Origin: Arthrobacter hankyongi | GTDB lineage: Bacteria > Actinomycetota > Actinomycetes > Actinomycetales > Micrococcaceae | NCBI RefSeq assembly: GCF_022012395.1 | Contig: NZ_JAKLTQ010000005.1 | Coordinates: 1 to 64,000 of the forward strand | Reading direction: 5' to 3' | DNA length: 64,000 nucleotides | Shown: one piece after another, positions 29,247 through 38,697 of the stretch | How positions within the stretch are numbered: the first letter of the stretch is position 1 | Layout: the number at the start of each line of letters is the position of its first letter | Notes under the pieces: model-generated | The model's database searches: none | The model's input: the letters and a program-made list of their open reading frames with translations, nothing else | Told to the model about the DNA's origin: nothing | Position numbers and translations under genes: made by a program

Positions 29247-29252
29247 TATGAT
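29247..29252 (+). promoter_or_regulatory. -10 element for leaderless HNH gene
   Basis: TATGAT, close to the consensus -10, is followed by 6 nt (CGGTGT) and the ATG at 29259. Confidence 0.6.
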
Positions 29253-29258
29253 CGGTGT

Positions 29259-31154
29259 ATGGCAGCGCGGCCGCAGGAACCCGAGTTCCCTGAACCGGCA
29301 TCCGATACGGGTGCTGCCGAGGCCATGTCCCAGCCTCCGGCGGCACCGGACCGGGTGCCGGTGGAACCCGACTGGGCCGCGCTGCTGCCGCCCGACCCGG
29401 ACCCGGACTGGGCAAAGGACAGGGCCTGGGTCGAGTTCATTCCCGTCCTGATTGATCCCGAGGACCGGATGGCGGATCCTTACGGGGACCTGTTGGCCGC
29501 AGGCGCTGCTGCGGGCAGTTGGGATGACCTGCCCGAGGACGACGAAGATGAGTGGGAGCCGGAACCTGAGCCGGAGCCGGGAGCGCCACCGGACCCCCGT
29601 GGGCTGCTTCCGGTGGATGCTGCGGGTCCGGTGCCTCCCTTCGAGATGGCGTACGACGAAGCCGTTGACGGGCTGGCCGCAGTACGGCGGGCCCAGGCTT
29701 GGCTGGAGGCCCGGCAGGCACGGCTGCTGGTGCGGCTGCACACCCTGGCGCTGGAGGACTGTCCGGCCGCTGCGGCGCCTGAGGGCAGCGACGGGATGGC
29801 CGGGCCGACCGATGCGCTGGCCGTGGCAGCGGTGGCGGAGGAAGCCGCGGCTGTGCTGCGCATCCCGCGCCGGGCGGCAGCCGAGGCTGTGGAGGCGGCC
29901 CGCCGCCTGACCGGGGAGTTCAAGGCCACCTTTGCCGCATTGGAGGCCGGAGACATCACGGATGCCCAGGCGTCCGTCATCATCGACCAGGCGCGTTCGC
30001 TGCCCGCAGCCGCCCGTCCCGGATTCGAGGCCGAACTGCTGTGCATCGGCTCCTTGCTGCACAGGCAGGCCCTGTCCGACAAAGCGCGCAGGCTGCGCGA
30101 GATGAGCCATCCTGAATCCATCGCAGCACGCCGTGCGGCTTCCGAGGCCAGCCGCTGTGTGGAACTTCGTCCGATGGAGGACGGCATGGCCTGGTTCGGG
30201 TGCTATTTGCCCGCTGAGCAGGCCGTCGCGGCGTTCAACCGCATCCAGGATATCGCCCTGAGTCTGAAGTCGAAGACGGAATCGCGCACGTTGACGCAAC
30301 TGCGGGCCGACGCCGCGGTCGGCCTCCTGCTCACCGGGGTTGCCCCGGCCGGGGATTCCCCGCAGGATGCCGGCCGCGCGCTGCCTGGGTTGGGCCACGG
30401 CATTGCCGCCCAGGTGGTCATTACAGTGCCGATGCTCAGCCTGCTCGGCGTGGACGCAGCGCCGGCGGACCTGCAGGGTTATGGCCCGGTCCCGGCCGTC
30501 GTCGCAGCACGCCTCGCCGCCGGGGCACCGTCCTTGGCCAGGCTCCTGACGGACCCCGTGGACGGTGCCCCGCTGGCGCTGGACCGCACCGTTTACCGTC
30601 CGACGGCGGCCCAGCGCCGCTGGCTGGCCGCAGTCCACCCGCACTGCACCTTCTTCGGCTGCCGGCGCAGCACACGGGACTGCGATTTCGACCACGTCGT
30701 CCCTTGGAGCGCCGGCCGGGGAAGCACCAACACCGGCAACCTGGGGCCTGTCTGCCGCGGACATCACCGGCTCAAGACCGCCGGGCTGTGGGCCGCAGCG
30801 AGGCCGCCCGGCGAAGGCGCCGCCACGGTGTGGACCTCGCCGGCCGGGCGGACCTACACCAGCGAACCGGAACCGTTGGCCGCAACGCCGCCCGAGGGAC
30901 TTTCGACCCTGCTGGAACGCCTCGAGGTCCGGGATCTGAACGAGAAGCTCCGTGCTGCGTATCAGCGGCGCCGAAGCAATGGCCGCATGGCCGGCGGCAG
31001 GCCCGCCGGGGGAGCGGCAGCCGGCGGGCCGGCTGGACTCCATGGCGGAGCACGTCCCGCTGCCGGGACGGCGCCGGGGTACGGCCCGAATCCTTCCGTG
31101 GAGCGGACAGCCGACCCGCCGCCGGATCTCTCGACGGAACCGCCGCCGTTCTGA
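29259..31154 (+). CDS. DUF222/HNH endonuclease-like protein (13E12 family)
   Basis: A 631-aa protein of the actinobacterial 13E12 repeat family. Residues 1-110 are acidic and Pro-rich and look disordered. The DUF222 region (about 120-400) includes AAAEAVEAARRLTGEF, ITDAQASVIIDQARSLP and LTQLRADAAVGLLLTG. The C-terminal HNH domain near residue 462 has CTFFGCRRSTRDCDFDHVVP and VCRGHHRLKT, a complete-looking Cys/His set. These genes are often multicopy and their function is not established; in M. tuberculosis several carry SOS boxes. Here a LexA box precedes the gene and uvrA lies just upstream on the same strand. The ATG at 29259 is probably leaderless. Confidence 0.88.
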   Translation: MAARPQEPEFPEPASDTGAAEAMSQPPAAPDRVPVEPDWAALLPPDPDPDWAKDRAWVEFIPVLIDPEDRMADPYGDLLAAGAAAGSWDDLPEDDEDEWEPEPEPEPGAPPDPRGLLPVDAAGPVPPFEMAYDEAVDGLAAVRRAQAWLEARQARLLVRLHTLALEDCPAAAAPEGSDGMAGPTDALAVAAVAEEAAAVLRIPRRAAAEAVEAARRLTGEFKATFAALEAGDITDAQASVIIDQARSLPAAARPGFEAELLCIGSLLHRQALSDKARRLREMSHPESIAARRAASEASRCVELRPMEDGMAWFGCYLPAEQAVAAFNRIQDIALSLKSKTESRTLTQLRADAAVGLLLTGVAPAGDSPQDAGRALPGLGHGIAAQVVITVPMLSLLGVDAAPADLQGYGPVPAVVAARLAAGAPSLARLLTDPVDGAPLALDRTVYRPTAAQRRWLAAVHPHCTFFGCRRSTRDCDFDHVVPWSAGRGSTNTGNLGPVCRGHHRLKTAGLWAAARPPGEGAATVWTSPAGRTYTSEPEPLAATPPEGLSTLLERLEVRDLNEKLRAAYQRRRSNGRMAGGRPAGGAAAGGPAGLHGGARPAAGTAPGYGPNPSVERTADPPPDLSTEPPPF

Positions 31155-31246
31155 ACCGGCAGCCGTTCTGATCCGGCAGCCGATCAGCGGCCCGGTCCTT
31201 CCAGTGCATGTCCAGTTCGGCATGTATGTCCGGGAATGCCTGCGTG

Positions 31247-31987
31247 ATGTGGAAAAATGCCTTGGTGACTTCATTTCCGGCCTTGGTACTCTTCGATCTC
31301 GACGGCACGCTCGTAGACCCGGCCGGATCGATCACCGGAGGCATCAGCCGGGCGCTGTCCGCGGCCGGACTGCCGGTCCCGCCGCCGCCGGTCCTCGGCT
31401 CGATGGTCGGCCCACCGCTCGGACACTCGCTGCGCGCGCTGGCCGGCGTGCCGGATGAACGGGTAGCCGAAGTTATCGGCCTCTACCGTGCGGAATACCG
31501 GGAACGCGGGATGGCAGAGAGCAGGATCTATCCCGGGATCGAGGAACTCCTGCAGCGTTTGCGCGGCCGCGGCTTCCGGCTGTCGGTGGCAACCCAGAAG
31601 CCGGAGCCGATCGCCGCAGAGCTGCTCCGTGTCCAGGGCCTGGCGGGATACTTCGACGATCTGCACGGCGCCGGATTCGATGATCCGCAGGACCCGGCGG
31701 CCGCCGGCCTGGGCAAGGTCCCGATTGTCGGTGCGGCGCTGGCCGCCGGTGCTGCCGCTGCCGGCACAGCCGCCCTGCAGGTTCCGGCCGTTATGGTCGG
31801 GGACCGGCACTTCGATGTTGCGGCCGCTGTCCAGCACGGCATTCCGGCGCTGGGCGCGGCGTGGGGTTTTGCCGCTGCCGGCGAGCTGGAAGCGGCCGGC
31901 GCCGCCGCCGTCGTACATTCAGCAGAAGACTTGGAGGAACATTTGATGCAGCTGGTGGCAGGTATCCCGGCGGGCGCGGGCCGCTAG
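31247..31987 (+). CDS. HAD family hydrolase, phosphoglycolate phosphatase-like
   Basis: A 246-aa haloacid dehalogenase-type phosphatase (subfamily IA). Motif I is LFDLDGTLVDP, motif II lies in LSVATQKPEP, the Lys in GKVPIVG and motif IV in MVGDRHFDVAAA. The fold and MVGPPLGHSL cap match Gph/5'-nucleotidase-like enzymes, so the substrate may be phosphoglycolate or a nucleotide. ATG 31247 is the chosen start; a GTG at 31265 would also leave the first motif intact. No strong ribosome-binding site precedes either. It lies 3 nt before the acyltransferase gene, forming an operon. Confidence 0.85.
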   Translation: MWKNALVTSFPALVLFDLDGTLVDPAGSITGGISRALSAAGLPVPPPPVLGSMVGPPLGHSLRALAGVPDERVAEVIGLYRAEYRERGMAESRIYPGIEELLQRLRGRGFRLSVATQKPEPIAAELLRVQGLAGYFDDLHGAGFDDPQDPAAAGLGKVPIVGAALAAGAAAAGTAALQVPAVMVGDRHFDVAAAVQHGIPALGAAWGFAAAGELEAAGAAAVVHSAEDLEEHLMQLVAGIPAGAGR

Positions 31988-31990
31988 ACG

Positions 31991-32659
31991 ATGGAGTTTT
32001 TTGAATTCACCCGCGCCGCGTTCCGCACCACGATCAAAGGCCTGTGCCGTCCCACCGTCGAGGGCCTGGAGAATTTCCCCAAGCACGGGCCGGTTATCGT
32101 TGCCCCGAATCACCAGTCGTTCCTGGACAGCATCATCGTCCAAGCGCTGATGCCGCGGAAGGTCGCCTTCTTCGCCAAGGCCGAGTACTTCACGGCCAAG
32201 GGCCCCAAGGGCATGTTCTCGCGCTGGTTCTTCAGCAGCGTGGGCTCGATCCCGGTGGAACGCGGCGAACAGGCGGCCAGCGTGGCGGCGCTGCAGACGG
32301 CGCTGGAGGTGCTCGAGCGCAACGAGGCGTTCGGCATCTACCCGGAGGGAACGCGGTCGCGGGACGGGCTGCTCTACCGGGGCCGTACCGGCGTCGGCTG
32401 GCTGGCGCTGACTACCGGCGCCCCGGTGCTGCCCGTGGGACTGATCGGCACCGACAAGCTGCAGCCGGCGGACAGCATGGCCATCAAGCCGCAGCACTTC
32501 ACCATGAAGGTCGGCGCGCCGCTGTACTTCGATAAAGTGGGAGCAGACCACTCCCTGCCGGCCCGCCGAGCGGCCACGGACAAGATCATGGATGCGATCG
32601 CCGAACTCAGCGGCCAGGAGCGGGCCAGCACCTACAACCAGACGAAGTCCACGGAATAA
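31991..32659 (+). CDS. 1-acyl-sn-glycerol-3-phosphate acyltransferase (PlsC type)
   Basis: A 222-aa acyltransferase that likely adds the second acyl chain to lysophosphatidate at the inner membrane face. The catalytic motif NHQSFLD (NHx4D) and the glycerophosphate-binding motif [11 protein letters not shown] are intact, with GSIPVERG as a third block. No long membrane helix is evident, as in many short PlsC homologues. It follows the HAD phosphatase gene after 3 nt and precedes uvrC by 53 nt. Several PlsC paralogues are usual in Actinobacteria, so I give no gene symbol. Confidence 0.88.
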   Translation: MEFFEFTRAAFRTTIKGLCRPTVEGLENFPKHGPVIVAPNHQSFLDSIIVQALMPRKVAFFAKAEYFTAKGPKGMFSRWFFSSVGSIPVERGEQAASVAALQTALEVLERNEAFGIYPEGTRSRDGLLYRGRTGVGWLALTTGAPVLPVGLIGTDKLQPADSMAIKPQHFTMKVGAPLYFDKVGADHSLPARRAATDKIMDAIAELSGQERASTYNQTKSTE

Positions 32660-32712
32660 TTCCACCGACCAACCTACCAACAGCAGCGAACACCAGGAAC
32701 AGAAGATCAGCA

Positions 32713-34713
32713 ATGGCGGACCCTACCAGCTACCGCCCGCGGACCGGCGAGATCCCCACCAATCCCGGCGTCTACCGGTTCCGGGACGAGCACAAGCGCG
32801 TGATCTACGTGGGCAAGGCCAAGAACCTGCGCTCCCGGCTGACCAGCTACTTCGCCTCGCCGGCCACGCTGCAGCCGAAAACCCGGACCATGGTGCACAC
32901 CGCGGCCTCGGTGGAATGGACCGTGGTGGGCAGCGAACTGGAGGCCATCCAGCTCGAATACACCTGGATCAAGGAATTCTCGCCACGGTTCAACATCATG
33001 TTCCGGGACGACAAGTCCTACCCGTACCTGGCCGTGACGATGTCCGAGAAGTTCCCGCGGGTGCAGGTGATGCGGGGTGAGCGGCGCAAGGGGACCAAAT
33101 ACTTTGGTCCGTTCTATCCGGCCAAGGCCATCCGCGAAACGGTGGACACGCTGCTGCGCGTTTTCCCGGTGCGGACCTGCAGCAACGGTGTCTTCAACCG
33201 GGCGGTCGCTACCGGACGGCCTTGCCTGCTCGGCTACATCGACAAGTGCTCGGCACCGTGCGTCGGCAGGATTTCCCCCGAGGACCATAAGGCGCTGGCC
33301 GCGGAATTCTGCGCCTTCATGGGCGGAGAGGCCGGCCGCTTCATCAGCGCGCTGGAAAAGAAGATGGCCGCCGCAGTGGCCGAACTGGACTATGAGGCCG
33401 CCGCCCGCTACCGGGACGACATCGCCGCGCTGAAGCGGGTCTTCGAGCGCAACGCCGTGGTGTTGTCCGAAGACACAGATGCCGATGTGTTCGCCATGTC
33501 CGAGGATGAACTCGAGGCAGCGGTCCAGGTCTTCCATGTACGCGGCGGACGGATCCGCGGCCAGCGCGGCTGGGTGGTGGAAAAGGTCGAGGACCAAACC
33601 CGGGCCGACTTCATCGAGCACCTCCTCCAGCAGGTCTACGGCGACGGCGAGGGGCCGGACCGGATTCCGCGCCAGGTGCTGCTGCCGGCCGAGCCGGAGA
33701 ACGCTGCAGAACTCGAGGAGTGGCTGCGCGGGTTGCGGGGGAGCCGGATGGAAATCCGCGTGCCCAAACGCGGAGACAAGGCAGCGCTGTTGGCTACGGT
33801 GCAGGAGAACGCGGACCAGGCGCTGGCCCTGCACAAAAGCCGCCGGGCCGGGGACATCACCACCCGCTCGGCCGGGCTCCAGCAGCTGCAGGACGCGCTG
33901 GGGCTGCCCGTGGCGCTGCTGCGGATCGAGTGCTATGACATTTCCCACGTCCAGGGCACCAATGTGGTGGCCTCGATGGTGGTGGTGGAGGACGGGCTGC
34001 CGAAGAAGTCGGACTACCGGCGCTTCTCGATCACCGGGGACGCGGCCCGGGACGACACGGCGTCCATGTACGACGTGATCAGCCGCCGGTTCCGCAATTA
34101 TCTGGCTGACCAGGCGGCCGCGAAGCAGCCCGCGCCGGCGGACTCCGCCGGCGCGGCTTCGGAAGTCCTGGCCGACACCACCACGCCGGCGCCGCGGACC
34201 AAGTTCGCCTACCCGCCGAACCTCGTCGTTGTCGACGGCGGGCCGCCGCAGGTGGCGGCGGCCTCCCGGGCACTGGCCGACCTGGGCATCAGCGACATCT
34301 ACGTGGTGGGTCTGGCCAAGCGGCTGGAGGAGGTGTGGCTACCGGACGACGAGTTTCCGGTGATCCTGCCGCGTTCCTCGGAGGGGCTGTACCTGCTGCA
34401 GCGTGTCCGTGACGAGGCGCACCGCTTCGCCATCAGCTACCACCGGCAGAAGCGCGGCAAGTCCATGACCGTGTCCCTGCTGGACGAAATCCAGGGCCTG
34501 GGCCCGGCCAAGAGCAAGGCCCTGCTGAAGCATTTCGGGTCCGCCAAGCGGCTCAAGGCCGCCGGCGTGGAGGACCTGCAGCAGGTGCCGGGCATCGGTC
34601 CTGCCCTGGCGGTCTCGATCCGAAGCCAGTTGGACGCCGCGTCCGCGGGCGATGGGGCTGGCGGACAGGCTCCTGCGGTGAACATGACCACCGGCGAAAT
34701 CCTGGAATCTTAG
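32713..34713 (+). CDS. uvrC: excinuclease ABC subunit UvrC
   Basis: UvrC makes both incisions in nucleotide excision repair. At 666 aa it has the N-terminal GIY-YIG nuclease ([20 protein letters not shown], residues about 15-35), four cysteines ([19 protein letters not shown]), the UVR domain that binds UvrB ([20 protein letters not shown]) and the RNase-H-like 5' nuclease ([26 protein letters not shown]). The C-terminal helix-hairpin-helix pair ([29 protein letters not shown]) binds DNA. A linker near residue 475 is Ala/Pro-rich. The gene heads the conserved actinobacterial order uvrC-rapZ-yvcK-whiA. Confidence 0.97.
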   Translation: MADPTSYRPRTGEIPTNPGVYRFRDEHKRVIYVGKAKNLRSRLTSYFASPATLQPKTRTMVHTAASVEWTVVGSELEAIQLEYTWIKEFSPRFNIMFRDDKSYPYLAVTMSEKFPRVQVMRGERRKGTKYFGPFYPAKAIRETVDTLLRVFPVRTCSNGVFNRAVATGRPCLLGYIDKCSAPCVGRISPEDHKALAAEFCAFMGGEAGRFISALEKKMAAAVAELDYEAAARYRDDIAALKRVFERNAVVLSEDTDADVFAMSEDELEAAVQVFHVRGGRIRGQRGWVVEKVEDQTRADFIEHLLQQVYGDGEGPDRIPRQVLLPAEPENAAELEEWLRGLRGSRMEIRVPKRGDKAALLATVQENADQALALHKSRRAGDITTRSAGLQQLQDALGLPVALLRIECYDISHVQGTNVVASMVVVEDGLPKKSDYRRFSITGDAARDDTASMYDVISRRFRNYLADQAAAKQPAPADSAGAASEVLADTTTPAPRTKFAYPPNLVVVDGGPPQVAAASRALADLGISDIYVVGLAKRLEEVWLPDDEFPVILPRSSEGLYLLQRVRDEAHRFAISYHRQKRGKSMTVSLLDEIQGLGPAKSKALLKHFGSAKRLKAAGVEDLQQVPGIGPALAVSIRSQLDAASAGDGAGGQAPAVNMTTGEILES

Positions 34714-34714
34714 T

Positions 34715-34720
34715 TAAGCT
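34715..34720 (+). promoter_or_regulatory. possible internal -10 before rapZ
   Basis: TAAGCT directly follows the uvrC stop, 61 nt before the rapZ ATG. It matches the -10 sequence used at coaE and tam, so rapZ-yvcK-whiA may have its own promoter. Confidence 0.35.
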
Positions 34721-34781
34721 GGAGGCTGGCCGGCGCACGGGAACGCGTCCCGCTGCCCAAGGACCTGGACAGGAAGGCTAC

Positions 34782-35681
34782 ATGTCGACGGAAGAGGATT
34801 TCATGCCGCTCAAGCCGGCGGAATCCGAACTGCTGGTGGTTACCGGGATGTCCGGCGCTGGACGGACCACCGCCGCCCACGCGCTGGAGGACCACGGCTG
34901 GTACGTGGTGGACAACCTGCCGCCCCAGATGCTGGGTACCCTGGCCGAGCTGATGGCACGGATGCCGGACGCGCTGCCGCGGCTGGCCGTGGTGATCGAC
35001 GTGCGCAGCCAGGCGCTGTTCCGCGACATCCAGGACGCCATGCACGGCCTGGCAGCCAGCGCGGTCAACCACCGCGTGCTGTTCCTGGACGCCTCCGACG
35101 AGGTGCTGGTGCGCCGCTTCGAGCAGGGCCGCCGGCCGCATCCGCTCCAGGGCGGGGGCCGGATTTCGGATGGCATCCGCGCCGAGCGCCGGCTGCTGGC
35201 GGCGCTCAAGGATTCCGCGGACCTGGTGCTGGACACCTCGGACATGAACGTGCATTCCCTGGCCACCAACGTCACCGAGCTGTTTTCCGACGACGGGCCG
35301 ATCATCCTGCGCCTGAACGTGATGAGTTTCGGTTTCAAGTACGGATTGCCGGTGGACGCGAACTATGTGGCGGACGTCCGCTTCATCCCGAATCCGCACT
35401 GGGTGCCGGCGCTGCGGCCGCACACGGGCTTGGAAAAGCAGGTCAGCGATTTCGTGCTGGTCGAATCCGGCGCCGCAGAGTTCGTCAAGCGCTATGTCTA
35501 TGCTCTGGAGCCGGTCCTCGAAGGCTACCGGCAGGAGAATAAGCACTACGCCACCCTCGCTATCGGCTGTACCGGTGGCAAGCACCGCTCGGTGGCGGTG
35601 GCGGAGGAACTGGCCAAGCGCCTGGCCCAGTTGCCGAGGGTCAAGGTCACGGTGACCCACCGTGACCTGGGACGCGAGTAG
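34782..35681 (+). CDS. rapZ: RNase adapter / nucleotide-binding protein RapZ (YvcJ)
   Basis: A 299-aa RapZ/YvcJ family P-loop protein. Walker A is [12 protein letters not shown] (residues 22-33) and a Walker B-like region is [13 protein letters not shown]. The C-terminal domain has [19 protein letters not shown] and [17 protein letters not shown], the part that binds RNA and metabolites in E. coli RapZ. There it steers decay of the small RNA GlmZ and so glucosamine-6-phosphate synthase levels. The actinobacterial role is less clear, but the rapZ-yvcK-whiA cluster is widely conserved in Gram-positives. The ATG at 34782 follows AGGAAGG. The stop overlaps the next start by one base. Confidence 0.93.
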   Translation: MSTEEDFMPLKPAESELLVVTGMSGAGRTTAAHALEDHGWYVVDNLPPQMLGTLAELMARMPDALPRLAVVIDVRSQALFRDIQDAMHGLAASAVNHRVLFLDASDEVLVRRFEQGRRPHPLQGGGRISDGIRAERRLLAALKDSADLVLDTSDMNVHSLATNVTELFSDDGPIILRLNVMSFGFKYGLPVDANYVADVRFIPNPHWVPALRPHTGLEKQVSDFVLVESGAAEFVKRYVYALEPVLEGYRQENKHYATLAIGCTGGKHRSVAVAEELAKRLAQLPRVKVTVTHRDLGRE

Positions 35682-36730
35682 TGGCGTTGCTGACCGGCTC
35701 GCTGCCGCGGATTCCGTTGCCCCAGCCCTCGGGTGCGGGCGGCAGGTTCAAGGAGCCGCCGTCGGTGGTGGCCCTGGGTGGCGGACACGGGCTGTCCGCC
35801 TCGCTGGCCGCGCTGCGGCTGCTGACGTCGGAGCTGACCGCCGTGGTGACCGTGGCCGACGACGGCGGATCCTCCGGCCGTCTGCGGCGCGAGCTGGGCG
35901 TGCTGCCGCCGGGGGACCTGCGGATGGCGCTGGCTGCCCTGTGCGACGACACCGAGTGGGGTCGGACCTGGCGCGATGTCATGCAGCACCGGTTCAAGTC
36001 GGCCGAACCGACCGAAGCCAGCCTGGACAACCATGCCCTGGGAAACCTGCTGATCGTCACGCTCTGGGAGCTGCTGGGCAATCCGGTGGCCGGCCTGCAG
36101 TGGGCCGGTGCCTTGCTCGGTGCCCGCGGCCAGGTGCTGCCGATGGCGACGGTCCCGCTGACTATCGAGGGGGACGTTTTTACCGAGACCGCCGATGGCC
36201 GGCTGCGCACCGAGACCATCACCGGCCAGTCCAAGCTGGCCGCGGCCGGCAAGAACTGCCGCGTCCACGATATCCGGCTGATCCCGGCCGATGCCCCGGC
36301 CTGCGGCGAGGCACTGGAGGCCATCGAATTGTCCGACTGGGTGATCCTGGGCCCGGGCTCCTGGTACACGTCGGTGCTGCCGCATTTGATGCTGCCGCAG
36401 CTGCGGGAGGCCCTGTGCCGAACGACGGCCCGGCGGGTACTGACCATGAACCTGGCCACCGACACCAAGGAAACCTCCGGGATGACCGCGGCGGACCATC
36501 TGGACGTGGTCCGGCGCTACGCCCCGGAGATGCGCTTCGACTTCGTCCTGGCCGATCCCGGGGCGGTGGAGGACCGGGACCGCTTCCGGCAGGCAGCGGC
36601 CGCGCTCGGCGCGCGGGTGGTGTTCGGTAGAGTAGGTACCTTGGGCGGGGCTCCCGTCCATGACCCGCTGCGGCTCGCAGCGGCCTACCACGACATCTTC
36701 GGGGGCAACGAAGAACATGCGGACGCATGA
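35681..36730 (+). CDS. yvcK: gluconeogenesis factor YvcK (CofD-like, UDP-sugar binding)
   Basis: A 349-aa protein of the YvcK/CofD family. It opens with VVALGGGHGLSASLAALRLL and has VTVADDGGSSGRLRREL, PPGDLRMALAAL and DWVILGPGSWYTSVLPHL. YvcK proteins bind UDP-sugars such as UDP-GlcNAc and are needed for normal cell-wall growth on gluconeogenic carbon; in M. tuberculosis the homologue CuvA works in cell-wall synthesis. The GTG at 35681 shares one base with the rapZ stop (TAGTG), so the start is well supported by coupling. No lipid or membrane signal is seen. Confidence 0.94.
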   Translation: MALLTGSLPRIPLPQPSGAGGRFKEPPSVVALGGGHGLSASLAALRLLTSELTAVVTVADDGGSSGRLRRELGVLPPGDLRMALAALCDDTEWGRTWRDVMQHRFKSAEPTEASLDNHALGNLLIVTLWELLGNPVAGLQWAGALLGARGQVLPMATVPLTIEGDVFTETADGRLRTETITGQSKLAAAGKNCRVHDIRLIPADAPACGEALEAIELSDWVILGPGSWYTSVLPHLMLPQLREALCRTTARRVLTMNLATDTKETSGMTAADHLDVVRRYAPEMRFDFVLADPGAVEDRDRFRQAAAALGARVVFGRVGTLGGAPVHDPLRLAAAYHDIFGGNEEHADA

Positions 36731-36768
36731 GCCACCGAAGCAGGCATTGAGCAAGTAAGGACTGGTTG

Positions 36769-37749
36769 ATGGCGCTGACGGCAGCAGTCAAGGATGAGCT
36801 TTCCCGCCTGGAGATCAGGAAGTCGTCGGTACGTAAGGCCGAAGTATCCGCGATGCTCCGCTTTGCCGGCGGACTGCACATTATCTCGGGACGCATCGTC
36901 ATCGAGGCCGAAGTCGACCTGACCGCTACCGCACGGCGCCTGCGCACCGCCATCGCCGAAGTCTACGGCCACAACAGCGAGATCATCGTGGTCTCCGGCG
37001 GGGGCCTGCGCCGCGGCAACCGCTACGTGGTCCGCGTGGTGCGCGACGGCGAGTCGCTGGCCCGGCAGACGGGCCTGCTGGACGCCCGGGGCCGGCCGGT
37101 GCGCGGGCTTCCCTCCGTGGTGGTCAACGGGTCCGCCGCCGACGCCGAGGCGGTCTGGCGCGGCGCCTTCCTGGCCCACGGCTCGCTCACCGAACCGGGG
37201 CGTTCCTCGTCATTGGAGGTAACCTGCCCCGGTCCCGAGGCGGCACTGGCCCTGGTGGGGGCCGCCCGGCGGCTCGGGATCACCGCGAAAGCCCGGGAGG
37301 TGCGCGGGGTGGACCGGGTGGTGATCCGCGACGGGGACACCATCGCGGCCCTGCTGACCCGGATGGGCGCCCATGATGCGCTGATGGTCTGGGAAGAGCG
37401 CCGGATGCGCAAGGAGGTCCGTGCCACGGCCAACCGGCTGGCCAATTTCGACGATGCGAACCTGCGCCGTTCCGCCCAGGCCGCCGTCGCCGCCGGGGCA
37501 CGTGTGGAACGGGCACTGGAGATCCTGGGCGAGGACGTGCCCGAGCACCTGCGCTACGCGGGCGAGCTGCGGGTGGGCCACAAGCAGGCCAGCCTGGATG
37601 AACTGGGTCGGCTGGCGGACCCGCCCATGACGAAGGACGCCATCGCCGGACGGATCCGGCGCCTGCTGGCGATGGCGGACAAGCGGGCGGCGGAGCTGGG
37701 GATCGCCGGCACGGAGGCCAGCGTGACGCCCGACATGCTGGACGGCTGA
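36769..37749 (+). CDS. whiA: DNA-binding protein WhiA
   Basis: A 326-aa WhiA regulator. The N-terminal part is related to LAGLIDADG homing endonucleases ([39 protein letters not shown]) and the C-terminal helix-turn-helix is around [20 protein letters not shown]. In Streptomyces WhiA acts with WhiB on sporulation genes; in non-sporulating Gram-positives it affects division and chromosome segregation. The ATG at 36769 follows AAGGA. It is the last gene of the uvrC-rapZ-yvcK-whiA set and is followed by a 290-bp gap with repeats. Confidence 0.95.
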   Translation: MALTAAVKDELSRLEIRKSSVRKAEVSAMLRFAGGLHIISGRIVIEAEVDLTATARRLRTAIAEVYGHNSEIIVVSGGGLRRGNRYVVRVVRDGESLARQTGLLDARGRPVRGLPSVVVNGSAADAEAVWRGAFLAHGSLTEPGRSSSLEVTCPGPEAALALVGAARRLGITAKAREVRGVDRVVIRDGDTIAALLTRMGAHDALMVWEERRMRKEVRATANRLANFDDANLRRSAQAAVAAGARVERALEILGEDVPEHLRYAGELRVGHKQASLDELGRLADPPMTKDAIAGRIRRLLAMADKRAAELGIAGTEASVTPDMLDG

Positions 37750-37837
37750 CGGACGCCTGGACGGCCGCGGTCCCGTCTGCGTTTGGCTGCTTCGCGCCGT
37801 TCAGCCGTACGCGACGGGCCCGTGGCGCCGACTTGGC

Positions 37838-37912
37838 GCGGGGCCCTCGGCCGTTAGCGTCTACCGGCCTCCCGCGGCTCGCTTCGCTCGCGGCGGGGCC
37901 CTCGGCCGTTAG
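37838..37912. repeat. 20-bp direct repeat pair
   Basis: GCGGGGCCCTCGGCCGTTAG occurs exactly twice, at 37838-37857 and 37893-37912, 55 bp apart. The second copy overlaps the 30-bp inverted repeat and a TAGACT -10-like element. Confidence 0.75.
37877..37906. repeat. 30-bp intergenic repeat, copy A (inverted copy at 42742)
   Basis: This 30-bp sequence, which contains GCTCGCTTCGCTCGC, is the exact reverse complement of 42742-42771. The core is itself quasi-palindromic, as in REP-type elements. Confidence 0.8.
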
Positions 37913-37969
37913 ACTGAGGACTACCTGGGTCCGGCCCGGGATGGGCCGTTGACGGCCAGTGGCAAGCTT

Positions 37970-38019
37970 CCGGGCGGAACCGCCGCCCGGATGATCAATC
38001 CGAAGGCCGCCTTGGCGGC
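37970..38019 (+). promoter_or_regulatory. two hairpins in the sodA 5' leader
   Basis: The first hairpin has arms CCGGGCGG (37970-37977) and CCGCCCGG (37983-37990) around AACCG. The second has arms GCCGC (38006-38010) and GCGGC (38015-38019) around CTTG, and ends about 10 nt before the GGAGGG ribosome-binding site. If transcription starts near TAGACT (37910), both lie in the mRNA leader. Confidence 0.45.
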
Positions 38020-38039
38020 TGGAATCTACGGAGGGTTTC

Positions 38040-38669
38040 GTGACGAAGTACGAACTGCCTGATCTGCCTTACGATTACGCGGCTCTGGAGCCGCACATCT
38101 CCGCCCGCATTATGGAGCTGCACCACGACAAGCACCACGCTGCCTACGTGACCGGGGCCAACGCCGCCCTGGAGAAGATGGCCGAAGCCCGGTCCAACGG
38201 CGACGCCGCCTCGGCGGCCAAGCTGTCCAAGGACCTGCAGTTCAACCTGGGCGGCCACATCAACCACTCCATCTTCTGGAACAACCTCTCTCCGGACGGC
38301 GGCGACAAGCCCACCGGCGAGCTGGCGGCGGCCCTGGACGAGTTCTTCGGCTCCTTCGACAACTTCCGCGGCCACTTCACCGGTGCGGCCACCACCATCC
38401 AGGGCTCCGGCTGGGCGATCCTGGCCTACGAACCGATCGGTGGGAACCTGGTCATCGAGCAGATGTATGACCAGCAGAACGGCGTGCCGGTGGCCACCAC
38501 CCCGCTGCTGCAGCTGGACATGTGGGAGCACGCCTTCTACCTCGACTACCAGAATGTCAAGGCCGACTACGTCAAGGCCTTCTGGAACATCGTGAACTGG
38601 GCCGACGTTCAGGCCCGCTTCGACGCCGCCCGCGCCGGTGCCGCTGCACTGATCACCCCGGGCCGGTAG
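38040..38669 (+). CDS. sodA: superoxide dismutase, Mn/Fe type
   Basis: A 209-aa cytoplasmic superoxide dismutase converting superoxide to oxygen and hydrogen peroxide. Metal ligands are the His in [13 protein letters not shown] (residue 27 region), the His in [10 protein letters not shown], and the Asp and His in [14 protein letters not shown]. The choice between Mn and Fe cannot be made firmly; GSGWAILAY and DMWEHAFY are common in Mn enzymes of Actinobacteria. The GTG at 38040 follows GGAGGG. It sits alone between whiA and the gap operon, behind a long structured leader. Confidence 0.96.
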   Translation: MTKYELPDLPYDYAALEPHISARIMELHHDKHHAAYVTGANAALEKMAEARSNGDAASAAKLSKDLQFNLGGHINHSIFWNNLSPDGGDKPTGELAAALDEFFGSFDNFRGHFTGAATTIQGSGWAILAYEPIGGNLVIEQMYDQQNGVPVATTPLLQLDMWEHAFYLDYQNVKADYVKAFWNIVNWADVQARFDAARAGAAALITPGR

Positions 38670-38697
38670 CCACCGCCCCACGGGCCTTCTTTGGGCC

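Larger units (their letters stand above)
37750..38039. other. intergenic region whiA-sodA with repeats and sodA leader
   Basis: There is no gene in this 290-bp stretch. From left to right it holds GC-rich short palindromes, a 20-bp direct repeat (37838-37857 and 37893-37912), the 30-bp inverted-repeat copy at 37877-37906, a -10-like TAGACT (37910-37915) and two hairpins in the presumed sodA leader. Confidence 0.6.

Noticed and set aside
26329-29415. A 1028-codon minus-strand frame opposite uvrA
   Set aside because: It is a shadow frame: low-complexity composition, no conserved motif, and complete overlap with a confidently identified gene.
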